DNA from: Vitis vinifera
Taxonomy: Eukaryota; Streptophyta; Magnoliopsida; Vitales; Vitaceae
Assembly (NCBI RefSeq): GCF_030704535.1
Contig: NC_081808.1
Location: 22,323,501-22,387,500, forward strand
Direction of reading: 5' to 3'
Length of the DNA stretch: 64,000 bases
Shown in pieces: positions 1-11,316 of the stretch. Position 1 is the stretch's first letter. Every line of letters starts with the position of its first letter. The position numbers were made by a program, and so were the translations under genes. A model generated the notes under the pieces. That model did no database searches, was not told the DNA's origin, and worked only from the letters and a program-made list of their open reading frames with translations.

Positions 1-901
1 GGTTCGCATGGCCACGTTCGAACCACGTGTCCTTTCTTTGTATCTCATCGTCTTCGATTTTAAAATAATTTCCCAATTCCCGGTTTTCAAATGGTTTTTC
101 CAATTTCTAGATTTCTAAAATAATTTTAACTTTTTCAAATCTTCATCCTTAGATTTTCTTTTGCTTACGTTCATCAAAAATCCTATTTTCAATAAAATTT
201 GGCCGCCATTTTCTTTTTGACGAGCCCCTTTCGAATTTGTCATGATTTAAAATGTTTTAAAATAAACATGAATTTAAATTCCGTAATTCCGAATAATTGA
301 ATTTATAGAATTAATTCATGCAAAAATAAACGGGCTTTGGTGGGGGCCCTACATAAGTGATTTCCTTATGATTAATTGATCGATTGATTTAATTGCCATG
401 AATGATAGATTTTATTATGATCTGTGACATATCTCGTGATTGTTGTTATGCACTAACCTCCTCTCTTGATAGCGCATGGTGGCTTGTTGGTCAGGTACGC
501 ACCTATTCTCACTCTGGTCACTCTATATACATGTATTGATTTTCATATCTGCATGATCAATTCGGGTATTCATTGATTTCTTTATTAGATGCCACGATTG
601 CTTCATTTTATTAGTAGAGACCTGTCTTTAGGGACTTAGAGGGGTGCTACGGTCTTTACCGTACCTTCCCGATAAGTAACCTGACCCCCGAACCCGATCC
701 GGTTTTTCACATACCACCTTTTCCAAAACAAGGAGTCACACTTAGGGTTTTTCTTTCTTATTTTGTTTACCCTTTAAAAATAAAATAAAAATAAGTGGCG
801 ATTCCAAATCATTTTTCTTAATCAATAAAAATCATTAATAAAATAAAAATCGAGCTCGCCATCGAGTGGAAAACGCATGAGCTGAAAATGCGGGGTCCAC
901 A
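1..901 (+). mobile_element. Gypsy-like LTR, 3' part
   Basis: No gene is visible here. The stretch has the texture of a plant Ty3/Gypsy LTR: a 'gggggccctacata' segment near 350, a 'cctgacccccgaacccgatc' segment near 680, the 'agtggcgattccaaatcatt' block near 795, and an end at ggtccaca (901). The window starts inside it, so its left end is unseen. No internal region follows; an inverted-repeat element begins at 902. It is read as an old fossil, solo or broken. The assignment rests on recall of similar plant LTRs, not on a search. Confidence 0.5.
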
Positions 902-1342
902 GTAAGTTAATAAATAACATAGAAATTAATTATTGAAATAAATTATAGTTTAATTAAGTTGTGTCCTAAGAAATAAATTTTAAAAAATATATATATAAAT
1001 AAATTCAGTTTTATATGAATTAGAAATTTATTAATTTTTAAAATATGAATAGATTAAATTACCTTTCATAATTAAAAAAAAAAAAATTAATTTGAATACC
1101 TAAAATTTTAGGATTGTCAAACCTATAATTTTAGATAAATAGTAATAATTATTCCTCTTATATTTGGTTAGGTGAAGAGTAGATTTTCAAGATTATTTCT
1201 CTCCAAAGTTTTTTAGGACTTCTTTTGAGGTAAGGGAAATTAATACAATTGTTAAATTTTTTTTGAAATAATTTTTAAGACACAACTCAATTAAACTATA
1301 CTTTATTTCAATAATTAATTTCTATGTTATTTATTAACTTAC
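902..1342. mobile_element. Inverted-repeat (MITE-like) element, 441 bp
   Basis: About 75 bp at 902-976 (starting GTAAGTTAATAAATAACATA) returns as its reverse complement at about 1266-1342, with only a few differences. The interior is AT-rich and has no ORF. This fits a non-autonomous DNA transposon with long terminal inverted repeats. No clear target-site duplication is visible, and the left end coincides with the end of the preceding LTR, so the family is unassigned. Confidence 0.6.
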
Positions 1343-2017
1343 GCTCATACATCGGATATGAGAGAATGTTCCCGACGCTATATATGTAGAGGCTCCTCTT
1401 AACCAAGTAGACGCGTTTTAAAGCCGTGAGGGCCCCCTTGGGCCTAAACCGGACAATATTTACACGGTTGGGTGTGAGTTGTTACAAATGGTATCAGAGC
1501 CGATCCCCGACCCCGGTGTGGGGGTTTGTTTGGCTTCGTAAGGAGTGTTTGTCTGTTTGACCCCGCAATCCCATGGGATACAACGAGGACGTTGTGTCTG
1601 TATTGGGGGGGGGGGGGGGGGCGTGTTTCTGATGTCCCACATCGGATAGGGGAGAATGTTTTTGATAGACGCATTTTAAAGCCGTGAGGGCCTCTTTGGG
1701 TCCAAAGCGGACAATATCTACATGGTTGGGAGCGGGTCGTAACAAATGGTATCAGAGCCGATCCCCGACCTTGGTGTGGGGGTTTGTTTGCCCCCATAAG
1801 GGGTGTTTGTCTGTTTGGCCTCACAATCTCATGGGACACAACGAGGACGTTGTGTCTGCATGGGGGGTTTGTGATGTCCTACATCGGATAGAGGAGAATG
1901 TTCTTGATGTTATATATGTAGAGGCTTATTTTAACCAAGTAGACGCGTTTTAAAGCCGTGAGGCCTCCTTGGGCTTAAAGTGGACAATATTTATATGGTT
2001 GGGTGTGGGTTGTCACA
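1343..2017 (+). mobile_element. TRIM retroelement in tandem form (LTR-int-LTR-int-LTR)
   Basis: Three copies of a short LTR (about 1343-1486, 1630-1744, 1870-2017) alternate with two internal regions of 125-145 bp. The LTR starts TGTGATGTCC and ends near GTTACA. Each of the first two LTRs is followed after two bases by TGGTATCAGAGCCG (1489 and 1747), a primer-binding site for initiator Met-tRNA. There is no coding capacity, which is normal for terminal-repeat retrotransposons in miniature. A G-run sits at about 1607-1621. The copies have diverged, so it is an old fossil. It abuts a duplicated transporter fragment on the right. Confidence 0.75.
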
Positions 2018-2763
2018 TCTAGTTTGGTAGCCCCACAGCGGCACACGTAAATAACAAGTACCATTCCACAGGCGTCAGTGGCTGCTTGGTGCATATGCTT
2101 CCACATACTAATTGGTAGAAGACTTTTGATGTTGACCCACCAATGATGATCAATGTGATACAAGTCCCAGCAGATAGATACAGTATTGGAAATACTGCCA
2201 GTAAGTTCCCAAGCCTTACACCTGAGATATGCAATTACACCAAAGTTATTTGGATGGTTTTCTATAAATTTTGTGTAGCAATGATCAGTGGGTGAATGAT
2301 ACCAAAAGTAGCATTGAAGAGTTGAAGATATCTTCTGTAGCGCATCCCAGTTTCTTTAGATTCATGGAGCTTGACGAGTAGCCATAGAGTGTACAACTGC
2401 CACATGCTAGAGCCAAACAGATTATCCCCCACGTCCTGCAATCAATCACAAAAGAGAAGCCAAAAACAATAAAATCTTTGAGTAGTTGACCACTGGATTT
2501 TTATATTTTAATGTTAAGATTTGACATGAATATTCTTGAAATTTACGTGGTTAACAAATGTTTGTTTTTGGAAATGGTAGTTAGATGAGCATGGACGTGA
2601 AAGTGAAATGAGGCTCAGGTGGGGTTACCAGCCAAGAATGGTGAAGGCGACAGGGAGGACCAGAGCTTGAATTCCGATGCCGGAGCAGAGAGTATGGAAA
2701 GAAGCGTAGTAGGCGTTACCGTTTCTTGACTTGGTGATGGGAAGCCAAGCGTCCTGAGGATCT
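2018..2763 (-). pseudogene. Partial duplicate of the LHT8-like transporter gene
   Basis: Three blocks match the 5' half of the intact gene at 2860-5196, in the same order and strand. They are part of exon 1 (2632-2763, encoding DPQDAWLPIT), exon 2 (about 2294-2436) and the start of exon 3 (2018-2232, encoding RLGNLLAVFPILYLSAGTC). Exon 2 lacks about 4 nt relative to the intact copy (after LALA), which shifts the frame. The serine/threonine-rich N-terminus and exons 4-5 are absent. The 3' part stops exactly where the TRIM element ends, so the TRIM or a rearrangement at it probably removed the rest. Many silent and conservative changes suggest an old duplication. It is unlikely to make a transporter. 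Confidence 0.85.
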
Positions 2764-2859
2764 TTAACTTTTCAGGGTAAACCCAACAACAAAGACATGA
2801 CTATAGCAGAAAAAGGAAAAAGAAAGAAACCCTTCCTTCCCTCTGGATTTTCAGTTGGC

Positions 2860-5196
2860 TTATTCAGGGTGGAAGAATTTGGCTTCAATGCCAGTGTCAA
2901 TCACAACATAAATCCCGGCTGCAATTAGTGCGCCACTCAGACCCATGCCCAACATCCCTAGTCCCCAGTTGAGCCACCATGTTGGGCTGTACGTTTTGGG
3001 CTTCTTGATCTTAAGCCACATGAAGCATGGATAAGCCAATGTCACAGGCAGTGCTATTCCTCCTATCAACCCTGCCAAGCTTCCCAAGAATGGAATGGCC
3101 ACCGCTACAAAGAAGCACCCGTATCCGAACATGGCCCTGAACAAGGAACGGAGCCACCAGGGGCATGGCTTCTTCATTCTAGTAGTGTATTTGGACTCCA
3201 TGAAGTCGAACATTGGCATACCATATATTTGGAAAGAGCTCACTGCATTAACTATGATGAATAAACTTGTGAGTCCCAACACAAACTGTGACACGTCTTG
3301 CGAATGGAACGCGTACAAGGCTGTCAGAATTCCTCCATTTGAAGGTATCTGTCAATTATACAAGACAGATTAATAATCAACTTCTCATGAATTTTTATCC
3401 TGAATTAAGAGTCTTGCTAATGGTGACTTAATTAGAGTTGTTACCATGTGGCCATAAGCCCAGTAGCCTCCAATTGCAAGGGGAAATAAGCCCAAAGCAA
3501 TGATGGTGTATGAAAACTTTACTCCTTTCCACATGGGCACGCGAGATGGGTGCTTCTCGCTGGAAGGCATCGTGGCCTGCAACATATTATTAACAAGAAA
3601 AGATCCTGAGAAACGTAAACTGTGGGGGGAAGAGGTCTGCAGAATTGCTTTAAAAATTGGAACGTGTTGAAGGGGTTTTGAGGTGATCTGAAAGGTCAAA
3701 AGTCAAATTTCTGTTTTCCTTTTTTAATACACGCAATGAATAAGAACGAGTAAAAAAAGTCTTAACTTTTGAATTTCCACTTTATTTATATACGGGACTT
3801 TCATTTTCATCTACTAAGTTAAGAAAGGAATCCAACCAAGCAGTCCACAATGACTAAACATTTTCCACATACCTATTTTCTTTGTCACACACGATTACTT
3901 GCTGAAAACCCCGAAATATTACAGCATTTCATACAGACCATGATATTGTTTTCTTCCCAAACTATCCAAGGAATAATTATCTAAGAGGGTATCATGAATC
4001 TTATTTAGAAAACTAGATTAAAATCTGATGCATTTGGAAGGAGAGAACAGGTACCTGAATCTCGAGGATAAGATTGTGGCCTCTGAAAGCAAAAGCAATG
4101 ATCCCAAGTGCGTTGAGTACACTAAAAATATGTTCAATATCGGTGCCTTCCTTAACTGGATTGTAAGACACTCCTGGGAGCCTACCCTCTGCCACTGACA
4201 CCACCCATATTGAGGTGCAGTACCCTATTGCTGTAACGGCTCCGATCAGTGACACCCCTGCTATGGAATTCAAGTTTGGCAGCTGTGAAAGTAACACTGC
4301 GGCACATGTAAACACCAGGTACCATTCCACTGTGGTTAACGGCACTTTTGTGCATGTGGCTCCACAGACAATTTGGTAGAAGGTTTTTGATGTGGAACCA
4401 CCGATGATGATCAAGGCAACGCAGGTACCACCCGAGAGGTACATGATGGGGAAGAGAGCCAGCAAATTCCCTAACCTTTCACCTGTAAAAGAACATTTGA
4501 ACCCAGTGTAAGCCTTTTCTTTCTTTAAAAGGAAAACCATAATATCAAGATAGAGTAGAGGCGTGTGGTTGAATGATACCAAAGGTTGCGTTGAAGAGTT
4601 GGAGGTATCTGCTGTAGCGCATCCCAGTTTCTGTTGATTCGTGGAGCTGGACGAGTAACCATAGGGTGTATAGCTGCCATATGAATGCCAAAGTCAAATT
4701 GATTATTCCCCATGTCCTGCAACCAGTCACATAATGAAGTTAGAGACAGAGAAGATTAGAGGTTATGGAATGAGTTGAATTCTGGGTTTGGGGGGGCTTA
4801 CCATCCAAGGATAGTGAAGGCCACAGGAAGTACAAGAGCTTGAGCTCCAATGCCAGAGCAGAGTGTATGGAAAGCGGCGTAATAGGCGTTTCCATTTCTC
4901 GACTCAGTGATAGGAAGCCAAGCGTCCTGAGGATCAAGCTTTGTGAGGCGAAGAACCCTCCTCATAGGACTTCCCAGTGGAGTAATGAAGCGTGGAGTGA
5001 GTGAGAGTCTTGGGGTTCTTGAAGTCTTTGGGGTCTTGCTTTGAGGAGCTTCTTCATTGTCTGTGTGAAGAAGTGGTGATCTAGTCAAAGATGGGGAATG
5101 AAACTGAGAGGGTGGGCAAGACACTGGCGGTGTTGGCTCAGTTGTGGCTGGCCTCGGTGTAATAGGCGTTGAACTTATTTCTTGCGCCTCCCTCAT
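2860..5196 (-). CDS. Lysine/histidine transporter-like 8 (AAAP amino acid transporter)
   Basis: Five exons on the minus strand: 4802-5196, 4580-4716, 4055-4482, 3445-3576 and 2860-3348. All junctions are GT-AG, and the 1581 nt give a 526-residue protein ending in HPE-stop. Residues 1 to about 95 are hydrophilic and rich in Ser, Thr and Pro (many SP/TP pairs). The Aa_trans region follows, with NGNAYYAAFHTLCSGIGAQA and then about ten hydrophobic segments. In the family these are plasma-membrane proton-coupled amino acid symporters; the long N-terminus and the sequence resemble the Arabidopsis LHT-like 8/AATL1 branch. Substrate is not readable from sequence. The ATG at 5196 is the first in frame, 30-55 bp downstream of a CT/GA microsatellite in the likely 5' UTR. 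A broken duplicate lies directly downstream. Confidence 0.9.
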
Positions 5197-5224
5197 TTTT
5201 ATCTCCGATGGTGTTTGAATCCAA

Positions 5225-5250
5225 TCTCTCTCTCTCTCTCTCTCTCTCTT
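5225..5250. repeat. CT/GA microsatellite in the 5' UTR or promoter of the transporter
   Basis: An uninterrupted run of CT dinucleotides about 26 bp long lies 30-55 bp upstream of the transporter ATG. It reads as GA repeats on the coding strand. Such tracts are common in plant core promoters and 5' UTRs and are length-variable. Confidence 0.85.
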
Positions 5251-6273
5251 TCTATGTCTCCTTGGGTGCTTGCTTTCCTTCTCTTACACTTGGTTACCTG
5301 GAAATGTTGTGTTGGGCATGGGATATTTCAAGGCAAATACAAGTGGGATCAGTGGGTTTAATTCAGGTAGGTGTGTATGGAGACTAGGTTCGTCATTGAA
5401 CAGCTTTTGATGACCTGGGAGGAATTAATACTTTGGAAAAAGAAGGCAGTGATTTTGAAGACAATTTTGGCGGCTATCCCTTTGTCATATTCACACTTAC
5501 TTTCGAAGTGGAAGAGATTTGACTATTGACTTAAAAGCTTTGTAGTTATGTTGCCTGGGTTTTCTACGCTTACAAACTATATTCATGGTTGACTAGCACA
5601 AAGTCAGCATAACGATCAGCTGAACAGAGTGGGGATAGGAGTCTATACAGCTTGAAATTCTTAGTAGTATTCATCTCCTGCAATGGTTTAGCAAACATAC
5701 AATAAAAATTAGGAAAACCAACAAAAGACGCTTCCTGTTTTTTCTTTAAAAAAAATGGAAAAAGGGTCCTTGGTCAACACCGGAGTTGCTGACATCAAGG
5801 GAGAGTGTGGAAACCGGCCGGCAGCTGTTATGTTGCAATAGTTACGTGTTTCTAATCCTTTGCATGGGCAAAAGGCATTTTACCTGCAAATATGCGACAC
5901 AGCAAAAGTGGAAGAATAGCATCATTAATGTAGAACCATTAATTCTGTTCAGCAGGTTATGTGGAACTCAGAAATGGACATAACTTCCCTCTGGCCTCGG
6001 CTTTATTATGATGGGGGAAAAGGGGCTGAAGTTGGAGAGGAAAAAAAATTCACCAGGGACTTTTAACTGTTTTCTCTCCAAACAAACAGACCAAAAGCCC
6101 ATGAACTGCAAAATAAAAGATCATTGCTGTATAGAATTAGGTCTATTATTAATTGGGAGGATTTTAAGAAACATCAAAAGGGCATCTTTGAAAAGCAAGC
6201 ACCTTAACAAGTAGGAATCAGGCAGCGGGCTTTCCAGGGAGCTGATTTGTCAATTTGTCGTAGGGATAGAATA

Positions 6274-6310
<37 letters not shown>

Positions 6311-7322
6311 CTAGACGTCCCTATTTCCAAAAGTCAATTACCCAGTTTCCATGGCGCATTAAATGTTCTAAACTAAAGGTTACTTGAGCTTAAATAAAAG
6401 TGAGAGTGATAGAGGGTGCCAAGATGGGATGCCCAAAGAAAATACAGCCCCAGATAAAGTTGATTGCCTGGACTAAGAGATATCCATTGGTAGTGTAGCA
6501 CCTCGTATTACTTGCCTCTGCCCAGAAGTGAATGGATATGTGTCACAGGCATGAACTCACGCCATCTCTTTGAAAGAGATGATTGTTTCTTTCAATGACC
6601 TAATTTTGTTGTAGAGTCAATGGGAGAAAACTCATATTTTGTATCTTAATCAAATTCCTATCCCTGTCACTCCTAATCCTAATTCAATCTGAATCCTAGC
6701 ACAAGTCTGTCTTTTGAGTGATCTGTTGTTTCCGACATCTCTTTTAAAAAGGATTTAAAAGTAAATCTAAAGAAGTCATTTATAATGATAAAGACATACT
6801 TCTTGCCATCTTCACACCTAGTGAGCTATAAGGTTCATGTGTAAAAGATCTATTGGTCTAAGAGGCATTAATGTCCTTAATTCTTTTGTGTGACCTCATG
6901 ATCGACTTACTTCCGTTTCATACGGTCACAACATTTAGTGTTAATAAATGCATTGACCTTAGACAATGCTCAATTCTAGACATACATGTTACATGAGTCT
7001 TATAAGATAGTGTAAATAATAGGAAAATATGCAAATCCTTCGAAGTTAGAATAGATGAAATAAATTTGCCAACTTAATCTAAATAGTCTAATGTGCGAGC
7101 ACGACGAATGAGCAATACCACGTATAAAAATAATTTATTCATTCAACCCTGTTTTATGATAAGTACAATACCAAAAATGAATAAATTAAAAACCGAAAGA
7201 AAGAAAAGAAAAGAATATGGAAAACTTAGTTCAAGAAACCAATTATCTTGTGTCCATGCAGCATTTACGAATTGAAAATTATCTAAAACGAGCAATACAC
7301 ATTAGCAATATAATTTTAAGGT
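5251..7322. other. Spacer between transporter and IST1-like gene
   Basis: About 2.1 kb without a recognisable gene. The left end should hold the transporter promoter and the right end the IST1-like 3' UTR. A poly(A) run of about 31 bp lies at 6276-6306. The stretch 6400-7070 has the uneven composition of decayed repeat DNA, but I could not assign it to a family. The short ORFs here lack any domain signal. Confidence 0.6.
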
Positions 7323-10300
7323 TTAAGATTTGCGATACTTGAGAGCTTCAAAGCGAGCAGTCAGTGCATCATAATCTGGCAATTTGGGATGCACACTGGG
7401 GACTGGACTCTGTTGAAAATGAGATGGTGGTACCGGAGGTGGATCCCGTCCTGGTGGTGGCTGGATACCAGCATAAGTATCTTGAGTCTCAATTTCTTCA
7501 TCACTGTCCGATTCATCAAATTTTATGTTTGAATGTGCAGAAGGAGCATTGTAGCTGTGTCTTCTGTAAGCCTGTCTATCATCCCCATTGTTTGGTCTTC
7601 TCTCTTCGGTGTTCAGATGATGAGATCTGTCAAAGCTCTGTGATTCGTGCATCCTCCCTGGGATTTTAGCTTCATAGCCCATATTGTTCTGAGAGTAGGA
7701 TCGTAAACCATGATCGGTGCTTGAGACATTCAAATTATTATTAAAACCGGGTGATTGAGTAACCAGATTGGGGCCTTTGTTGGCCAGATAGGCAGCAGCT
7801 TGTGCAGCTGCAATTGCTTTGTTTGCAGACTCTGCAGCAGCTTCAGCGGCTGATTCCATGTCTTTGAAATGCATGGGGGGCCTCTCTTCAGTACCTGTTG
7901 ATCTGGGTAAAAATCCAGAAGTTAGCAAAGAATGATGGGTGGATTCATTATCCCCCCATATCTTTTTGGCGGGCGATTGAGTTTGAATATATTAGCTAAA
8001 TTACCTAGCAGTTGGCTTATTTAGGTCACTAGGTTGTGATGGTTTGGGCTTCACGGGCATGCTACTCGCACTGACAAATGTGCATGGTCCATTCTGATCA
8101 AAAGAAAGATCGCAGGTCAGTAATAGAATAGTAAGTTGATTTCACATGAGAGATATAGAGAAAGCAGAACAAACTATAAGCTCTTCTGGAGGCTTGAGAA
8201 GCTCATTCTCTGATTCAGTTGTATCCCATTCGATCTGGTATTCCTTTGCTATTTCCTTCATGACTTTCAACTTTACTTCACCCATGGGGGTTCTAACAGA
8301 GAGCTTGTCTATCAGCTATAAAAATAAATAAGGCCTTATTATTGGATTGCGGTATTCAAAAGTATCATGTAAATAAAGACCAAGGTGTTTGTTCAGTGAT
8401 GTATCAAGTGTTATACAAGTTAAAACAATAATAGTCCTACAAGTGAAAAAATAATAACATCTGCAAAACTACTGGAAGCCTCCAATTAAGCAGGTGAAAA
8501 CTACTAAGAGCTCGAAATAAGAAGGCCACTTGTGAAAGAATCAATTTATCGTACAAGCAATGTTTGCAATGGTAGGCTGACGAGTCTTACCATGCGATTT
8601 ACACCACAGCTAGGTCGTAAATCAGTAGCTGCAGACACAAAATCTTTCCCATATTTCTTCTCAAAATTATCCCGAATTGCCAATAGCTCTGGAATATCTG
8701 AGCACCTTGGGGCTGCAAATATTAAGCTAGATATCCCTTCTTTCAGATCTGCTGGGCAATCCCTGGAAGAGTATGGGGTCTATATCAGTAACTAATGCTT
8801 GTGAGTTCATAAATAGAGATTCAGCATTTATAAGCACCTTTGCTTTGAAATGATTGTAAGTCTTGCTATGATTAATTCACAGAAGAGCTCGAGGAACTCG
8901 TTCGCAGCCAAAATATTCTGTTCTCTGATCACATGTTCAACCTACAAAACCCGCAAAACCTTCATCCATGAATCACATCAATCTGAGTTTCATCCAGGAT
9001 TTGTTATGGAAATTAGTACAAATCCTTGAATGTTTTAACGTGGCGTGGAAATCTTTGGATTACTAACCTAGCTTTGAAGTTCTTTAGATATTAGAAAATC
9101 TTATTGAATTAAAATTGTAACAGCTTCGGGACACGCACCAAAAGTTGCATATATTGAATAAATCAAGCAAAACATTCAGGAGCAGGAGATTATGAATTCC
9201 ACTCCATAATTAGGATTGTTATCATTAGTAACTGTGCTTGTATAGTGTAATGGAGACCTAACATATCATAAAAACAGGATGGAGATTAAGTAGTTGATAT
9301 AATCCTAGAATCAAAATGTAGATGCACAATTTTTGTAGGAACTCCAAAAGGGGCACAATGATTTTGTAGTTCAGTACTAAACAAGGGGCTTGAAGAAGAA
9401 GCCTCAAGTCTCTCATCAACAAGGACTTACTGAAAGAGCACTGAAGCGTGCAACTTGGGTGGGGGTTGGCTCAACTCATTTCAATCCAACTCGAAGCTTG
9501 GGTGAGATTGGATAATTATTTTAACCAGAACTCAATTTGGGTTGGGCTTAAGCTGAGGTTCAGACAACCTGAACCTAATCCAAACCCAATTTAATTTTTT
9601 ATATAATATTTATAATTTATATCATCCTATATAATAATATTCATTTTACTTTAATTTTTAAGAAAAAATATCAAATTATATTACATTATATACTTTTTTT
9701 TTTTTTTTAAATGTATAAATTTATTTTTCGTTTTTGTATCACTATCTTGAAATTTTATTCTATTTATTATTTAAATTTTCACACAAACATATAGAAAATG
9801 CTTTTAAAAAACATTATAGATAAATTTGGAATTATTCAAACCAAACAACCCGCAAGTTGCAGGCCTAAGAGCTCCACAAGCAACTAGAAAGATCAAAGCT
9901 TGTAGAAATTCAATTCACAATGGCAACCAAACCAATTCTGTTCCATATAATCGATTTCTGAAATAAATTGGGAGGTTAGAGATGGAAACGGGGTGTGGGG
10001 CTAGGGTGGAATGATAAAAATAGAAAATTTACCCGGATTCGAGCAGTGGCATCCTGACCAGACTGGAGAAGCAGAGCAATGTCTCTTCGCATCTGCCTCA
10101 CTACCGCCTCCCTCTTATTCCTCAACAGCTTTATCCTTGCCATTGCCATTTTTGCCATTGTTTTGCTGTTCAATTGATTTAACCCAAAAGAAAAAGAAAA
10201 ACGAAAAGAAGAAGAATCAGAACAAAGAGAAACAAAGAAAGGCACAATTAATTTAACCCTGTCCCCGTTTGGCTTATCAGAAAACTCAAGGAAAATGGAA

Positions 10301-10533
10301 GAGAATAGGACATTGAGCCTCAGAACCCTGTATGTTGTTTTGCCATCCAAGAACACGAAAAAAACAAAAACAAAAACTATAGGAAAAGAAAGGGCTGGTA
10401 TTAGGCAGTCTCAGTTAAGTGGAGGGAGTCCAAGATTTTCTCAGCAACCAAACAGAGGATTAGCCACCAAGAGGAGAGATTACCATTTGGAGGAGCTGAA
10501 GCCTCTGCGGAAGATGGAGAGTCCCAACTTCAT
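7323..10533 (-). CDS. IST1-like protein (ESCRT-III related, Vps4 regulator family)
   Basis: Seven exons: 10484-10533, 10033-10165, 8838-8941, 8591-8762, 8175-8315, 8005-8093 and 7323-7902. They join in frame to 1269 nt (422 residues). Six introns are GT-AG; the donor after exon 5 (GTTTGT) is weak but gives a clean join. The 50-nt first exon encodes MKLGLSIFRRGFSSSK and splits a Cys codon, giving the family start KCKTMAKMAMARIKLLRNKR. The IST1 domain covers about residues 12-190 (ARIRVEHVIREQNILAANEF, CPADLKEGISSLIFAAPRCS, GVNRM). The tail is low-complexity, with an Ala-rich stretch, PPPGRDPPPVPP and a terminal DYDALTARFEALKYRKS. That end fits the MIM1 motif that binds MIT domains of Vps4/LIP5. 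In yeast and animals, IST1 acts at endosomes and in abscission; the plant role is inferred. Confidence 0.9.
9449..9861. mobile_element. MITE-like insertion in intron 2 of the IST1-like gene
   Basis: The left end TGCAACTTGGGTGGGGGTTG is mirrored at the right by the reverse complement of AACAACCCGCAAGTTGCA (about 9844-9861). The interior is rich in 'gggttggg/cccaaccc' words on the left and AT on the right, with no ORF. This fits a small non-autonomous DNA transposon of about 410 bp. The target duplication is unclear. It lies in the 1.1-kb second intron, well away from both splice sites. Confidence 0.5.
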
Positions 10534-10849
10534 GAGTTTCTTACAGCTAGACGTGGCCTCACCGGAAATGGTCATGAAGATTTTTGACAGCCTGAAACGA
10601 AGGTTTTAAGTCCTCCGCAACGGTCTCCTTAGTTGGAAATATGTAATTTAATAAATGATGAAAGGGATTTTTTTCTTGATTCTTCGATCCTACAGCCAGC
10701 GCTCCACCCAGCTTTTCCAAATCTCATCTAGGAGGATCCAATAAAAATAGCCGTTATGTGATCTGACACGCGGAGAAAGAGTGTTAAGTGGAAAACGTAT
10801 CCGATGTGACCATGACTATTGTGGAAACTGGAAAGCTCTGCTTGTATTG

Positions 10850-10866
10850 GGCCCAAGGCCCATTAG
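10850..10866. promoter_or_regulatory. Paired GGCCCA (site II-like) elements upstream of the IST1-like gene
   Basis: TTGGGCCCAAGGCCCATT lies about 320 bp upstream of the IST1-like ATG. TGGGCC/GGCCCA words are known site II elements bound by TCP factors in plant housekeeping promoters. Two copies side by side make a promoter role plausible, but distance and function are inferred. Confidence 0.4.
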
Positions 10867-11316
10867 AGAGTTTCCAGCTCGACCCATTTCTACGCTCAGC
10901 TTGAATCCTAAAATCAATCTGGGCCTGACCCATGAGTGAGAATTCGAGCTCGACCCAAATATTGAAGCCCAGACCAAGCTTGATTTCAACCTTTTCGAAA
11001 GTTAGGAAATGTGTAAGATGCTGTTATGTCTGAGACCAAATCAATTCGGGTATGTACAAGGAATTAGGAGCCTATTTGAGAATATTTTGGAAAACAGTTT
11101 TTAAAAATCTGTTTTTATTTTCAAAAACAAAATTTTGTTTTGGAACCTAATATGAAAAGATTGAAGTCGAATTCATGGTTATTGTAATACGCCACTATAC
11201 ATTTCATTTCATGTACACACTTTACATAGAAAAAAAGGGCGAAAACGCCAAAGAGGATCCTCTAAAATGCGGATGCCGAGAATGGACTAATCACAAAAAT
11301 GTTTGTTCAAATCTCC
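10867..11316. other. Spacer between IST1-like gene and DUF241 locus 1
   Basis: No gene is seen. Around 11065-11160 the words 'ggaaaacagtttttaaaaat' and 'tttttattttcaaaaac' form a loose foldback typical of decayed MITEs. The last 100 bp should hold the 3' UTR of locus 1. Confidence 0.5.

Noticed and set aside
1489-1502. TGGTATCAGAGCCG as part of a tRNA gene
   Set aside because: No cloverleaf or box A/B around it. It follows an LTR end by two bases, as a retroelement primer-binding site does.
1343-2017. Cassandra-type TRIM carrying 5S rRNA
   Set aside because: No 5S internal promoter sequence is visible in the LTRs, so this is a different TRIM family.
10295-10609. 104-residue plus-strand ORF overlapping the IST1-like first exon
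   Set aside because: Antisense to the 50-nt first exon and its intron. Composition is Lys/Thr-rich from an A-rich intron; no homology recognised.
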